This document shows positions 52,400-61,712 of a stretch of 64,000 nt of DNA, one piece after another (position 1 is the stretch's first letter; the number at the start of each line of letters is the position of its first letter). The notes below the pieces were generated by a model, which was given only the letters and a program-made list of their open reading frames with translations, had not been told where the DNA came from and made no database searches. The stretch is taken from positions 62,001 to 126,000 of the forward strand of contig JBCCOS010000005.1 in NCBI GenBank assembly GCA_039025235.1, in the 5' to 3' direction. The position numbers were made by a program, and so were the translations under genes. The stretch comes from MED-G105 sp039025235 (lineage in GTDB: Bacteria; Pseudomonadota; Alphaproteobacteria; Caulobacterales; Parvularculaceae).

Positions 52400-54436
52400 A
52401 TGGAAAACTTAATTTTCGGCTTTGCTATTATTGGCGTCCTTGGCGTTGGCGCTCAGTGGGTCGCTTGGCGGTTTAATTTACCGGGCATCGTTTTGATGTC
52501 GATTGCGGGGGTTATCGCTGGCCCTGTTACTGGTTTTCTTTGGCCTGCTGGATATGATCCGTCGACGGCTTCGGCCCCGCCGATGGAAACACTATTTGGT
52601 GATTTTTATAAGCCAATAATTGGGGTCGCCGTCGCTGTTATACTGTTCGAGGGCGGCTTAACGCTCAATTTTTCTGAGATTAAAGACTTTGGCAAAAGTG
52701 TGAGGCGGCTCGTTTTTCCGGGTGCACCGCTTGCATGGGGGCTCGGTTCTCTCGCAGGACGGTTCATTGGTGGACTGACCTGGGAAGCATCGATTCTCTT
52801 TGGCGGTATTATGGTGGTGACCGGACCGACGGTTATTGTCCCACTGCTACGCCAAGCGAAGTTAAAACAACGGCCTGCAGCTCTGTTGAAATGGGAAGGG
52901 ATCGTGAATGATCCCCTTGGTGCGTTATTTGCTGTTTTTGCCTATGAAATTGTGACACTTGATTTTTCTGCAACTTTTACGAATGCAGCAGTACATTCTC
53001 CAACGGACTTAATCGGAGCACTGATAATAGGTTCAGCCTTAGCAGCTGGATGGGGCTTTGCCCTTGGTCGAGGAACTGCACATGTTTTTCATCGTGGTTG
53101 GGCTCCTGAATATCTAAAGCCGCCGCTATTGTTGGTGCTTGTTCTATTGTGTTTTGAGGTTGCGAACCTCCTTCAGGAAGAAGCCGGATTGGTCGCCGTT
53201 ACAGCGATGGGTGTAACGATAGCAAATTCAAGGATCGCAAGCATTAATGAACTGCGATTGTTCAAGGAGAACGCTGCCGTTCTTTTGGTGTCTGGTGTAT
53301 TCGTCATTCTAACGGCAAATCTCACGCCGTCGACGCTTGGGGCGATCGACACACGTGCCATTTTATTGATCCTGGCAATGCTATTTGTTGTTAGACCGAT
53401 AGCAATCATGCTTTCCACCATCGGCGCGGGACTCTCGGTTAAAGAGCGTATTTTAATCTCTTGGATCGCACCACGTGGTATTGTTGCTGTGGCGGTCACG
53501 TCATTTTTTGGCGCAGCAATGGTTAGCCATTTTGCTGATGTTACGACTGGTCTCGATGCCTCTGCTAAAGCGGCTGCTCTCACTCAAATAGAGTCTGCTC
53601 AGAAACTAATCCCGCTTGCGTTTGCGATGGTTTTTTCGACAGTGGTGCTCCATGGGTTTACGATTGGACCGCTTGCACGACTTCTTGGTCTAAGCTTTAC
53701 TGATCGGCCGGGTGTGCTCATCAGCGGCGCTTCAAATTGGTCCATAGCATTTGCGGAAAAGCTGGTTGAGATGGAGGTCCCTGTTGTCCTCGCAGACACG
53801 AGTTGGCGTCGTTTAGCACCGGCAAGGCTGGCAAATATTCCCACATATTATGGCGAGATTTTATCAGAGGTTACCGAACATCATCTCGATCTCAATCGAT
53901 TTGGCGTCCTTATCGCCATCAGTAGTAACGAGGCTCATAATGCCTTGGTTTGTACGGACCTAGCACCTGAAATGGGGCGCGCCGCGATATATCAGGTTAA
54001 TGCCCGGGGAAAGGATGAAGAGGATCGAAGAGCCTTATCTTATACCTTGCAAGGACGAACATTCTTACATAACGCAACGCCCCTTGATGTGCTGCAACGT
54101 CGGATGTTTGCTGGATGGACTTTTCAACGTACTAGAATTTCCTCTGCTTACCCGCCGGAACAATATTTGTCTGACCTTGGTGACGAACGGGAGATCATCC
54201 TTGTCGTGCGCCGCGGTGAGGTTATTGTTGCGTCGGAAGAAGCCCCTATCTTACTCGCCGAAGATGATCGAGTTTTAGCATTTGCACTAAAGCAAGCGTC
54301 AAAACAAAAGGCTGCAGCAACGCCGACGAAAAGTGCGTCAGAGGTAAAGGGGCGCGATAATAATGCGACGCTTCCAAATTCCCCGCTGGAACCATTGCTA
54401 TCATCGATCAATAAATCTGAATCCGTCTCAGAATAG
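52400..54436 (+). CDS. Sodium (cation)/proton antiporter, CPA1 type, with C-terminal NAD-binding-like domain
   Basis: A 678-residue protein. About 12 helices fill residues 1-425, with TGPTV at 141-145 (usually TDPV) and the ion-site pair N170-D171 in WEGIVNDPLGAL. The C-terminal part (about 430-560) resembles a TrkA-N/Rossmann regulatory domain (ISGASNWSIAFAEKLVEMEVPVVLADTSW) and about 590-640 a TrkA-C-like strand set. So the ion pair is intact here, unlike in the antiporter-like gene at 32 kb. Confidence 0.85.
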   Translation: MENLIFGFAIIGVLGVGAQWVAWRFNLPGIVLMSIAGVIAGPVTGFLWPAGYDPSTASAPPMETLFGDFYKPIIGVAVAVILFEGGLTLNFSEIKDFGKSVRRLVFPGAPLAWGLGSLAGRFIGGLTWEASILFGGIMVVTGPTVIVPLLRQAKLKQRPAALLKWEGIVNDPLGALFAVFAYEIVTLDFSATFTNAAVHSPTDLIGALIIGSALAAGWGFALGRGTAHVFHRGWAPEYLKPPLLLVLVLLCFEVANLLQEEAGLVAVTAMGVTIANSRIASINELRLFKENAAVLLVSGVFVILTANLTPSTLGAIDTRAILLILAMLFVVRPIAIMLSTIGAGLSVKERILISWIAPRGIVAVAVTSFFGAAMVSHFADVTTGLDASAKAAALTQIESAQKLIPLAFAMVFSTVVLHGFTIGPLARLLGLSFTDRPGVLISGASNWSIAFAEKLVEMEVPVVLADTSWRRLAPARLANIPTYYGEILSEVTEHHLDLNRFGVLIAISSNEAHNALVCTDLAPEMGRAAIYQVNARGKDEEDRRALSYTLQGRTFLHNATPLDVLQRRMFAGWTFQRTRISSAYPPEQYLSDLGDEREIILVVRRGEVIVASEEAPILLAEDDRVLAFALKQASKQKAAATPTKSASEVKGRDNNATLPNSPLEPLLSSINKSESVSE

Positions 54437-54544
54437 TACACGTACGATCCATTTATCGGATTGAGACAGAATTTGACTCCGTTGGTTTACACCCTATTAG
54501 CGCTTCAACCCTACCTTGATGGTGTCGAAATGTAGGAAAGCCTC

Positions 54545-55432
54545 ATGGGCGCGTTTAGTGGTTTGTCGGTATCGGGTGACCTAATCGCCGACTATTTTTC
54601 CATGGAAACGGAAGTAGAACAGTCGTTTGGCGTTTTGCCGAATGATGAAGACCGCGCGCGCGCATCAGCGGAGTCTTTACTGCAGGTGAGCCATCGTCTT
54701 CGCTCACCTTTAAATGCGGTTAATGGCTTTGCGACGATGCTGAGGGACGCAAATGAACATGGCTTAACAGAGGAAATACGCCAGGAGTATGCGAGTTACA
54801 TTTTAAAGTCTGGAGAAAAGCTCCTGGGTGATATCAATTTGTTGATGAGCGCAGCGAACATCGACGTCACCTCTGAAGAAATATCCCAGACAGCTGACGC
54901 CATCATTCATCTCGATCACGCATTAAAAGCCTTTGAACCCTTTGTTCAGGCAAAAGGCATTGCGGTCGAAAATAAGACCATAGAAAAAACGATCCCAATA
55001 GCGGTGAGGCCGAGCTTGTTTGATTACGCTCTATCATTTTGTTTAGAGGCAGCTGTCGAACGTTCGAAAGACGCTCAATCAATTTATATTCGTGCAGAGA
55101 ATAAAATAAGAGAAGCAGATAAAGCCGTATGTACCATATCGATTCGTGATTTTGGTCCGTCAATCGACCGTGAACGCTTTAAGCAGGGCATAGATATCTT
55201 GAGACAAACAAACCTGGGACCGACAAGAATATTTTCCTTAGACAGCCAAGACGCTCAATTGACAGATGAAACGCCCAACACTTGGTTCATAAAGCTGCTA
55301 TTGGCGGATCGGGCTTTACACCTGGCAAATGGAAACTTCTCTTTCAAAAGCAGTGACGGGCAGGGGGCGATTTTAACGATGGCCATTCCTATACGTATAA
55401 ACGCTCGTTCGACCTCATCAAAGAGATCATAG
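54545..55432 (+). CDS. Histidine-kinase-like protein with degenerate ATP-binding domain
   Basis: A soluble 295-residue protein. The dimerisation H-box is intact (QVSHRLRSPLNAVNGF, His50). In the HATPase part the N-box Asn is Glu168, the G1 box reads RDFGPSI (D202, G204) and no G2 glycine-rich loop is seen (WFIKLLLADRALHLANG). It probably cannot bind ATP normally and may receive phosphate or serve as a structural partner. It is three bases before the HerA-like gene, so the two are likely made together. Confidence 0.75.
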   Translation: MGAFSGLSVSGDLIADYFSMETEVEQSFGVLPNDEDRARASAESLLQVSHRLRSPLNAVNGFATMLRDANEHGLTEEIRQEYASYILKSGEKLLGDINLLMSAANIDVTSEEISQTADAIIHLDHALKAFEPFVQAKGIAVENKTIEKTIPIAVRPSLFDYALSFCLEAAVERSKDAQSIYIRAENKIREADKAVCTISIRDFGPSIDRERFKQGIDILRQTNLGPTRIFSLDSQDAQLTDETPNTWFIKLLLADRALHLANGNFSFKSSDGQGAILTMAIPIRINARSTSSKRS

Positions 55433-55435
55433 ACA

Positions 55436-57175
55436 ATGACGCAATTAAAACGAATAGCTGTACCCGACACATACAAAACGACCGGTAGTGAAGTAACAAA
55501 TACAGAACGCGGCGCGCGTCAAAACTCTGATAAGTCGACGCGCCGCCGTGAAGGGCGTCGCATTGGCGAAATTGTCTCTGTAACGGGTTCTCATGCTTTA
55601 ATTTTGCTAAATGCAGAAGCATCAGCGGGAAGCCGGGAGCGGCGGCCGCAAATTGGAGCAATCATTGCCATCGATGCGGGTAATACGATTGTTCTTGGAC
55701 TTGTTTCAGCGATGCGTGCTTCGACATCAGCAACGCAGGCTATTGGGAAATCTCTTATCGAGGTTGAGCTGATCGGCGAATTTACAAAACCGAATGAGAA
55801 TGCGCCTGGTCGCTTCCGTCGCGGTGTCTCGTCATTCCCCACATTGGGCGATCCAGCCTTAGTTGCATCGCGTGAGGAGCTGACAGCGCTTTTCATGTCA
55901 AATGCCGGCGCTTCGATTCGTGTGGGCGTCATTAAGCAAGACGTCGGAATTCCTGCAAACGTATCCGTCAATGAGCTTTTCTCAAGACACTGCGCAATCG
56001 TTGGGACGACAGGGGCGGGGAAATCATGTGCGGCGACGCATATCCTATCGTCTGTTCTGGAACACTATCCGCATGCGCATATTGTTGTATTAGATCCTCA
56101 TAATGAGTATGCAAATTGCTTCGGCGAAAAAGCGATGGTCTTTGATCCGACTAGTCTATCACTGCCGTTCTGGCTTTTGACTTTTGAAGAGTTTGTGGAG
56201 ATTTTATATTCTGGGCGTGTGGACTGCGAGGAAGAGATCGAAATCCTTGCAGAACTTATTCCCGCGGCGAGGAAAATGAATCTCTCCGCTACGAAAACAG
56301 GTGCTCGGCTATTAGCGGACCGCCGAGCCGATCCTAATTCTGTTACGGTCGACACGCCGACACCCTATCGTATTTCTGATCTCTTGACGCTGATTGATCG
56401 CTCACTTGGTGGTCTTGACGCGACTCGTTCGACGGCGCCATTCAAGCGTCTGAGAACACGATTGCAATTGATCAGTCAGGATGCTCGCTATGCTTTCATG
56501 TTTGGCGGATTGACTGTTCAAGATACGATGGCTGAGTTTTTGGCTCAATTGTTCCGCATACCTGTTGATGGATCCCCAGTTAGTGTCATTGAATTAGGCG
56601 GACTGCCCACTGAAGTTGTACAGGTGGTGGTATCCGTTATTGGACGAATTGCATTCGAATTTGGTCTTTGGAGTAATGGCGCCGCACCGATTTCACTTGT
56701 AGTGGATGATGCACACCGGTTTGCACCGGCCGATCCTGAGGAAGGATTTAATCCAACACGTAAAGCCCTTACACGGATCGCTAAGGAAGGTCGTAAAACC
56801 GGCGTTTCGTTATTTGTCCTCACACAACGTCCGACAGAGTTAGACCCGACGGTCCTCTCCCAGTGTAACACAATTTTTGCGATGCGTTTGGCCAACCAGG
56901 CGGATCAAGAAGCCCTGAAAGCAGCGGTTCCAGATGCCGCCACCAGCCTTCTTTCATGCCTGCCATCTCTTGGATTGGGTGAAGCGATAGCCATAGGGGA
57001 GGGGGTTGCGCTCCCCACACGCATTAGATTTGACAAAGTTCCAAGGGAATTGGTGCCGCGAAGTCTGACGGCAAGCTTTACCGATGGTTGGTCCGTTTGT
57101 CTGGATGACAAAGCGTTTGTTGACCGTATTGTCGAGCAGTGGCGCGCACAAAGAATGCTGCTTCCACAAATTTAA
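55436..57175 (+). CDS. HerA-like ATPase (DUF87 family)
   Basis: A 579-residue hexameric-type P-loop ATPase. An N-terminal barrel-like region (about 40-175) precedes Walker A GTTGAGKS (190-197), VVLDPHNEY, and Walker B LVVDDAHRF with Asp424-Asp425, where most relatives have Asp/Glu-Glu or Asp-Glu. FVLTQRPTELDPTVLSQCNT matches the sensor region. HerA translocates DNA with NurA nuclease in archaea; no NurA is next to it here. The paired gene is a degenerate kinase. Confidence 0.85.
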   Translation: MTQLKRIAVPDTYKTTGSEVTNTERGARQNSDKSTRRREGRRIGEIVSVTGSHALILLNAEASAGSRERRPQIGAIIAIDAGNTIVLGLVSAMRASTSATQAIGKSLIEVELIGEFTKPNENAPGRFRRGVSSFPTLGDPALVASREELTALFMSNAGASIRVGVIKQDVGIPANVSVNELFSRHCAIVGTTGAGKSCAATHILSSVLEHYPHAHIVVLDPHNEYANCFGEKAMVFDPTSLSLPFWLLTFEEFVEILYSGRVDCEEEIEILAELIPAARKMNLSATKTGARLLADRRADPNSVTVDTPTPYRISDLLTLIDRSLGGLDATRSTAPFKRLRTRLQLISQDARYAFMFGGLTVQDTMAEFLAQLFRIPVDGSPVSVIELGGLPTEVVQVVVSVIGRIAFEFGLWSNGAAPISLVVDDAHRFAPADPEEGFNPTRKALTRIAKEGRKTGVSLFVLTQRPTELDPTVLSQCNTIFAMRLANQADQEALKAAVPDAATSLLSCLPSLGLGEAIAIGEGVALPTRIRFDKVPRELVPRSLTASFTDGWSVCLDDKAFVDRIVEQWRAQRMLLPQI

Positions 57176-57426
57176 TGCGTTTCGGCTGATTTTCCCCCAT
57201 ACAGAGTATTGTAGGCTGTCATTACAAATCTCAACAATCGTAATTTCTGATGGCAGAGTATTTTGGAAGCTCAGAGACTAAGTAAGAATCTGCCTTAGTG
57301 ACCATTATTTACTCTTGTCAAAAATTACCGCACTTGCTAACTTTTCATATAGTAAAGGGTAAAAATACGAAAAATCAAAAGCATTGCGTTGAGTAAAATC
57401 AATTCAATTTTCATTATGAGGGAAAA
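57176..57426. other. AT-rich region before the thiolase gene
   Basis: About 250 bases, AT-rich toward 57300-57420, consistent with a promoter. No repeat or terminator is clear. Confidence 0.3.
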
Positions 57427-58608
57427 ATGTCCGGAAAAGCAGTAATCGGCGGTGTTGGCATGGTGAAATTCACTAAGCCAGGAACAAGCGATCCATACCA
57501 GGTTATGGGAGCAAACGCGATCAAATTGGCTTTGAAAGATGCTGGATTAGAGCCTGAAGCCATACAACAGGCTTACGCCAGTTATATCTATGGTGACAGT
57601 GCGTGCGGTCAGGGCGCTTTTTATAGTGTTAAGCAAACCGGCGTGCCGGTGTTCAATGTGAATAACAACTGCGCTTCAGGCTCAAGCGCAATATTTATGG
57701 CCCGCCAAGCAGTAGAATCCGGACAGGTCGATTGTGCGTTGGCCTTTGGGTTTGAACAAATGGGAAAGGGTGCTCTCGGCACCGCTTGGCCCGATCGGTA
57801 CAATCCCGTTGCAAAAGCATTTGAAGCATTGATAGCTTTAAGGGGGTCCGTGAATCCGGGGCCGCCTACAGGGGTTATGTTTGGTACTGCTGCCCTTGAG
57901 TATATGGAAAAATACGATGCTAAGAACGAGTTGTTCGCTGAGGTTGCGGTTAAGACTCGAAAGCATGCTGGAAAAAATCCTTATGCGTTATTCACGGATG
58001 AGTTAACGGTTGACGATGTCATGAATTCACCGGTGATGATGGAGCCTAATCTGCACCGCCTAATGTGTTGTCCGCCAACATGCGGTGCTGCAGCAGTGGT
58101 CGTTATGAGTGAGGAATTCGCGAAGAAAAATGGCATTTCGCGTCTCGTAAAAATAGCGGGCCAGGGCATGGCCTCAGACAGTGAAGCAATGTCCACCTCC
58201 GCTCTAAGTGTGGTGGGGCAGGATATGACACGCCGCGCTTCGGACGCTGCGTATGAAGCGGCATCGCTTGGCCCGGAAGATGCTCAGGTTGTTGAGCTTC
58301 ACGACTGTTTTACGCCCAATGAAGTGTTCACCTATGAGGGATTAGGACTTTGCGGCGAAGGTGAAGCCACAAAATATGTTGATGAGGGTAGCAATACCTA
58401 TGGCGGTAAGCACGTCGTAAATCCGTCGGGTGGGCTCATGTCTAAAGGGCATCCTATCGGCGCAACGGGTGTCGCTCAGTCTGTTGAGCTTGTCTGGCAT
58501 TTACGTGGGGATGCCGAAGCGCGGCAGGTGGAGGGCGCGAAGGTTGCACTCCAACATAATATAGGTGTCCCAGGGGCGTGCGTCGTAACGGTATACCAAG
58601 CGCATTAA
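57427..58608 (+). CDS. Thiolase-family acyl-CoA acyltransferase (SCP-x-like)
   Basis: A 393-residue thiolase-superfamily protein. Nucleophile Cys82 lies in NNNCASGSSAI, and HDCFTPNE with GHPIGATG provide the remaining catalytic residues. The HDCF motif and lack of the usual C-terminal cysteine motif CxG place it in the SCP2-thiolase/lipid-transfer-protein branch, which acts on sterol-like or branched acyl-CoA. Start ATG 57427 has GAGGGAAAA upstream. A strong terminator follows. Confidence 0.88.
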   Translation: MSGKAVIGGVGMVKFTKPGTSDPYQVMGANAIKLALKDAGLEPEAIQQAYASYIYGDSACGQGAFYSVKQTGVPVFNVNNNCASGSSAIFMARQAVESGQVDCALAFGFEQMGKGALGTAWPDRYNPVAKAFEALIALRGSVNPGPPTGVMFGTAALEYMEKYDAKNELFAEVAVKTRKHAGKNPYALFTDELTVDDVMNSPVMMEPNLHRLMCCPPTCGAAAVVVMSEEFAKKNGISRLVKIAGQGMASDSEAMSTSALSVVGQDMTRRASDAAYEAASLGPEDAQVVELHDCFTPNEVFTYEGLGLCGEGEATKYVDEGSNTYGGKHVVNPSGGLMSKGHPIGATGVAQSVELVWHLRGDAEARQVEGAKVALQHNIGVPGACVVTVYQAH

Positions 58609-58633
58609 GAGTTCGCATGGAACTACTGATATT

Positions 58634-58666
58634 GAGGCGCTATGTTCCGCATAGCGCCTTTTTTGT
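58634..58666 (+). terminator. Strong Rho-independent terminator after the thiolase gene
   Basis: AGGCGCTATG (58635-58644) pairs perfectly with CATAGCGCCT (58650-58659), loop TTCCG, then TTTTT. Confidence 0.92.
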
Positions 58667-58682
58667 TGCGTCGATTCGACAC

Positions 58683-58786
58683 GAGAGCTTTTTGCGTTCC
58701 GATGGAATCGGAACGCTGCTCTAAGTCCTTGTTTGGTCGCGCTTCTTTTGCCGATAACCGATCACACTTATCGGCGAAGCGCTCTA
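58683..58786. repeat. Second-family intergenic repeat, copy 2
   Basis: Starts GAGAGC and ends GCGCTCTAG. It has the same perfect hairpin GCGTTCCGAT/ATCGGAACGC as copy 1, then the AAGTCCTTGTTTGGTCG block, then GCCGATAA pairing with TTATCGGC. Shorter than copy 1 and probably closer to the intact form. Confidence 0.88.
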
Positions 58787-59092
58787 GTTTTGATCGTGGT
58801 CGGACCGCGACGTCAAGTGGGGAAATACGTAAGCAGAATAAAATACAGCCTCTCTAAATTATTCTTTATACGTATCAATTAAGATCACTCAATCGCTTTG
58901 AGGTCGTATCTTTACCCGCTTCCAAAAAATAATCAAACGAGCTGAAAACGGCACACAAATAGCCTGGAGGCACTTTAATTTGTTGATTTTACGCATTTCC
59001 TTAACGCCAACCGCACACACTTGGCTTGGAAATGCTTTAAGGCGAACGATAATTCTATATCACGCAAAAAAATAGGCGTTTGACGAAACAAT
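58787..59092. other. Intergenic region between thiolase repeat and radC
   Basis: No gene. Its right part (58976-59041) is half of a double-hairpin element. Confidence 0.4.
58976..59041. repeat. Double-hairpin element, copy E (half)
   Basis: GCATTTCC and GGAAATGC with inner TTGGCT/GCCAA arms are intact (to 59041). The AAAGCGCC hairpin half is missing or decayed to a trace (GGAGGCACTTTAA). Confidence 0.8.
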
Positions 59093-59770
59093 TTATAATA
59101 ATCCGAGATGCTTAAAACTGCTCTCGGTTTTATGGCCAATGATGAGGTGGTCGTGTATTTTGATCGATAATGGCTTTCCGGCATCCACGATTTGCCGTGT
59201 CATATCGATATCGGCGCGCGATGGTGTTGGGTCACCTGATGGGTGATTATGCACGAGGATCAATGAAGAGGCAGACAATTCAAGAGCGCGTTTAATCACT
59301 TCCCTTGGATAAACGGGTGTATGATCAACTGAACCACGCTGTTGGACTTCGTCTGCGATAAGAATATTCTTCCTATCAAGGAATAAAATGCGGAATAGCT
59401 CGGTTTTTTCATCAGCCATCGCCGCACGGCAGTAGGCTAAAAGATCTTGCCAAGACGAAATAATTGGTCGCTGCAAAACGCGTTCTTGCGCTAGCTTTAT
59501 TGCTGCTGCATGAACAATCTTGAGTTCAGTGGCGACGCCAAGTGAAACGCCTTTAACCTCGCACAATCGTTCGATCGACGCGCCCAGTGTTTCTGAAAAG
59601 CCACCGAAAGTCTTGATCAGGTCTTTTGCGACGGGCTTCACGTCCCGGCGTGGGATTGCTCGAAAGAGAACGAGCTCGAGCAGCTCATAGTCTTGTAAAC
59701 CATCAACGCCAGCTTTGAGAAATCTAGCGCGAAGCCGCTCGCGATGGCCCTCTGCGTGATTGTCGGTCAT
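59093..59770 (-). CDS. radC: RadC-family JAB/MPN protein
   Basis: A 225-residue protein. An N-terminal helix-hairpin-helix-like part precedes the JAB domain with EVQQRGSVDHTPVYPREVIKRAL and the metal motif HNHPSGDPTPSRADIDMT. The biochemical role is unsettled: once thought a repair protein. ATG 59770 is preferred (AAGGTGGTGTGAA upstream); it leaves a 46-base gap after map, whereas the longer frame to 59890 would overlap map by 74 bases. Confidence 0.92.
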   Translation of the reverse strand: MTDNHAEGHRERLRARFLKAGVDGLQDYELLELVLFRAIPRRDVKPVAKDLIKTFGGFSETLGASIERLCEVKGVSLGVATELKIVHAAAIKLAQERVLQRPIISSWQDLLAYCRAAMADEKTELFRILFLDRKNILIADEVQQRGSVDHTPVYPREVIKRALELSASSLILVHNHPSGDPTPSRADIDMTRQIVDAGKPLSIKIHDHLIIGHKTESSFKHLGLL

Positions 59771-59816
59771 TTCACACCACCTTGACCGTGTGGGTGCTCT
59801 TTCGTTGCAAAGACCA

Positions 59817-60674
59817 TTAGATATAGGGTGGTTTGTCGAAGCCCTTCGGCGACGTTGTGAAAATCTCGCAACCCTCATCTGTGACGCCAATGGAGTGCTC
59901 GAATTGAGCGGACAGAGACTTGTCGCGTGTCACTGCGGTCCAACCGTCACGGAGCATGCGCACGTCTGGCTTTCCCTCATTAATCATTGGCTCGATGGTA
60001 AAAAACATCCCAGGTTTCAGTTCGGTATCCGGCGCCTTTTGAATGCCGACGAAACGATCCCGGTATTCTGCATAGTGAACAACGTTTGGTGCATCGTGAA
60101 AAACCTGACCAAGCCCGTGCCCGCAAAAATCATGCACGACTGAAAATCCATGACCTTCACTTAAAGTTTGGATTGCATGGCCAATATCCCGAAGCGTGGC
60201 GCCCGGTTTCACTGCCGCAATACCAGCCATGAGCGCATCATAGGTGACATCGACCAAACGTTTGGCTTTGACCTTTGGTTCTCCGGCAATAAACATTCGG
60301 CTAGTATCGCCATGCCAGCCGTCAACGATGACAGTCACATCGATATTCAGAATATCGCCATTTTTAAGTGTCTTTTTTGAGGGGATGCCATGGCAGATTA
60401 CATGATTTAATGAGATGCAGGTCGCGTGCCGATAGCCTCGATATCCTATTGTTGCTGACAACGCATCATGATCTAAAACAAATTCTCGCACTAGATTATC
60501 AAGATAGGCTGTCGAAACGCCGGGTTTTACTTCCGGAACAAGAAGGTCCAAGCACTGTGCTGCAAGTTGGCCTGCCCGACGCATGCCGATGAAACCGGCT
60601 TCGCCATGCAATCGGATAGCGCCGCTTCTAACAATGGTTTCATCAGTTGATAGAGTTGTATCCGTATACTGCAT
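59817..60674 (-). CDS. map: Methionine aminopeptidase type I
   Basis: Removes N-terminal methionine from new proteins. Dinuclear metal ligands are visible in DILNIDVTVIVDGWHGDTSR (two Asp), CGHGLGQVFH (His), TIEPM (Glu) and SAQFEHSIGV (Glu). The N-terminal extension of about 20 residues before GEAGFIGMRRAGQ is not part of the usual core. Length 285. Followed by radC, the common alphaproteobacterial order. Confidence 0.95.
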   Translation of the reverse strand: MQYTDTTLSTDETIVRSGAIRLHGEAGFIGMRRAGQLAAQCLDLLVPEVKPGVSTAYLDNLVREFVLDHDALSATIGYRGYRHATCISLNHVICHGIPSKKTLKNGDILNIDVTVIVDGWHGDTSRMFIAGEPKVKAKRLVDVTYDALMAGIAAVKPGATLRDIGHAIQTLSEGHGFSVVHDFCGHGLGQVFHDAPNVVHYAEYRDRFVGIQKAPDTELKPGMFFTIEPMINEGKPDVRMLRDGWTAVTRDKSLSAQFEHSIGVTDEGCEIFTTSPKGFDKPPYI

Positions 60675-60816
60675 AAATGTATCAAACTTTTTCTATGTCA
60701 TATCAATGAAGACGAAGGCCATATCAGGTCAGTAAAACTCATTACCAATAGACATCATAATCTTTGCATTCAATTGCGGATTATCAAAGATTCATAATAG
60801 ATGTTTATTCAGCAAG

Positions 60817-61524
60817 TTATGGTACCCTCACCGCAAGTGGTTTTCTAAGGCGCACTTCATTTGTTGTGATTTCGCAATCGTAGCACAATACTTCAACGCC
60901 TGCTTTTATGGCTTCAAGAAGACTTTGCGCATAAGTTGGGTCTAAGTCGACCGCCGTCGTGAATTGCTTACAATCCATTCTCTGGACAATGAAGAGCATA
61001 ATGGCGCGGTAACCATTTGCACGCATTTCTGATAACTCACGCAGGTGTTTTGCGCCCCGCGCCGTCACGCTGTCAGGGAATTCTGCTAAGCCTTTTTCGC
61101 GCATTAGGTGGACATTTTTAATCTCAACATAGGCAGGCTTTTTGCGGCGCCCGCCACTTAATAAGATATCTATCCGACTGTTTTCCCCATATTTTACTTC
61201 ACGTTGTATCTCTTTGTATCCTGTCAGCTCCGGAATAAGGCCGTTTGTAATCGCTTCGGCGCCAATTTTATTTGGATTGTTGGTGTTGATGGCGACTAAA
61301 CCGCCGTCGACCTTCACAAGCTCTAACGTATGGGGGAGCTTTCGGGTCTTTGAGGGGCTTAGCGAAACCCAAGCGGGCGCGTTAGCCGGGGCAACCCCCA
61401 TCATCGATCCCGGGTTTGGGCAGTGCGCCGTGATCTCTTCGCCAGTGTCCAGCGTGATATCCGCTAAGAATCTTTTGTAGCGCTTTTTAAGAAGGCCTTG
61501 TTGGAGGGGAGATGGGAACAGCAT
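60817..61524 (-). CDS. sfsA: SfsA-family protein
   Basis: A 235-residue protein with family motifs KRYKRFLADI, HCPNPGSMMG, INTNNPNKI and PAYVEIKNVHL followed by FPDSVTARGAKHLREL. SfsA was named a sugar fermentation stimulation protein; it has a nuclease-like fold and may bind DNA. A 142-base gap separates it from map on the same strand. Confidence 0.93.
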   Translation of the reverse strand: MLFPSPLQQGLLKKRYKRFLADITLDTGEEITAHCPNPGSMMGVAPANAPAWVSLSPSKTRKLPHTLELVKVDGGLVAINTNNPNKIGAEAITNGLIPELTGYKEIQREVKYGENSRIDILLSGGRRKKPAYVEIKNVHLMREKGLAEFPDSVTARGAKHLRELSEMRANGYRAIMLFIVQRMDCKQFTTAVDLDPTYAQSLLEAIKAGVEVLCYDCEITTNEVRLRKPLAVRVP

Positions 61525-61564
61525 GATCTTGCGGGTTAGGGTGCCCTGCTTCCGACGTCAATCC

Positions 61565-61683
61565 CTAAAGCGTCGCCTCTTTAATTGGGATCGGTGCGAC
61601 GCTTAAAGTCTTTATTGTGAAGCGTTTCCGCCAATAACTCCAAACCGGCGGCCAATCACAAACACTTGGCCTAAAAGGGTTTT
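61565..61683. repeat. Diverged double-hairpin element, copy F
   Basis: Hairpin arms AAGCGTCGC (61568-61576) and GCGACGCTT (61596-61604) are perfectly paired though the sequence differs from AAAGCGCC copies. The second half is decayed but retains GGCCAATCACAAACACTTGGCC. Confidence 0.75.
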
Positions 61684-61712
61684 ATTGAACTACTTTAACA
61701 CCCAATCGGATT

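Noticed and set aside
59771..59890. Longer RadC start at 59890
   Set aside because: It would overlap map by 74 bases, and the extra 40 residues do not look like RadC; ATG 59770 has a better upstream site.
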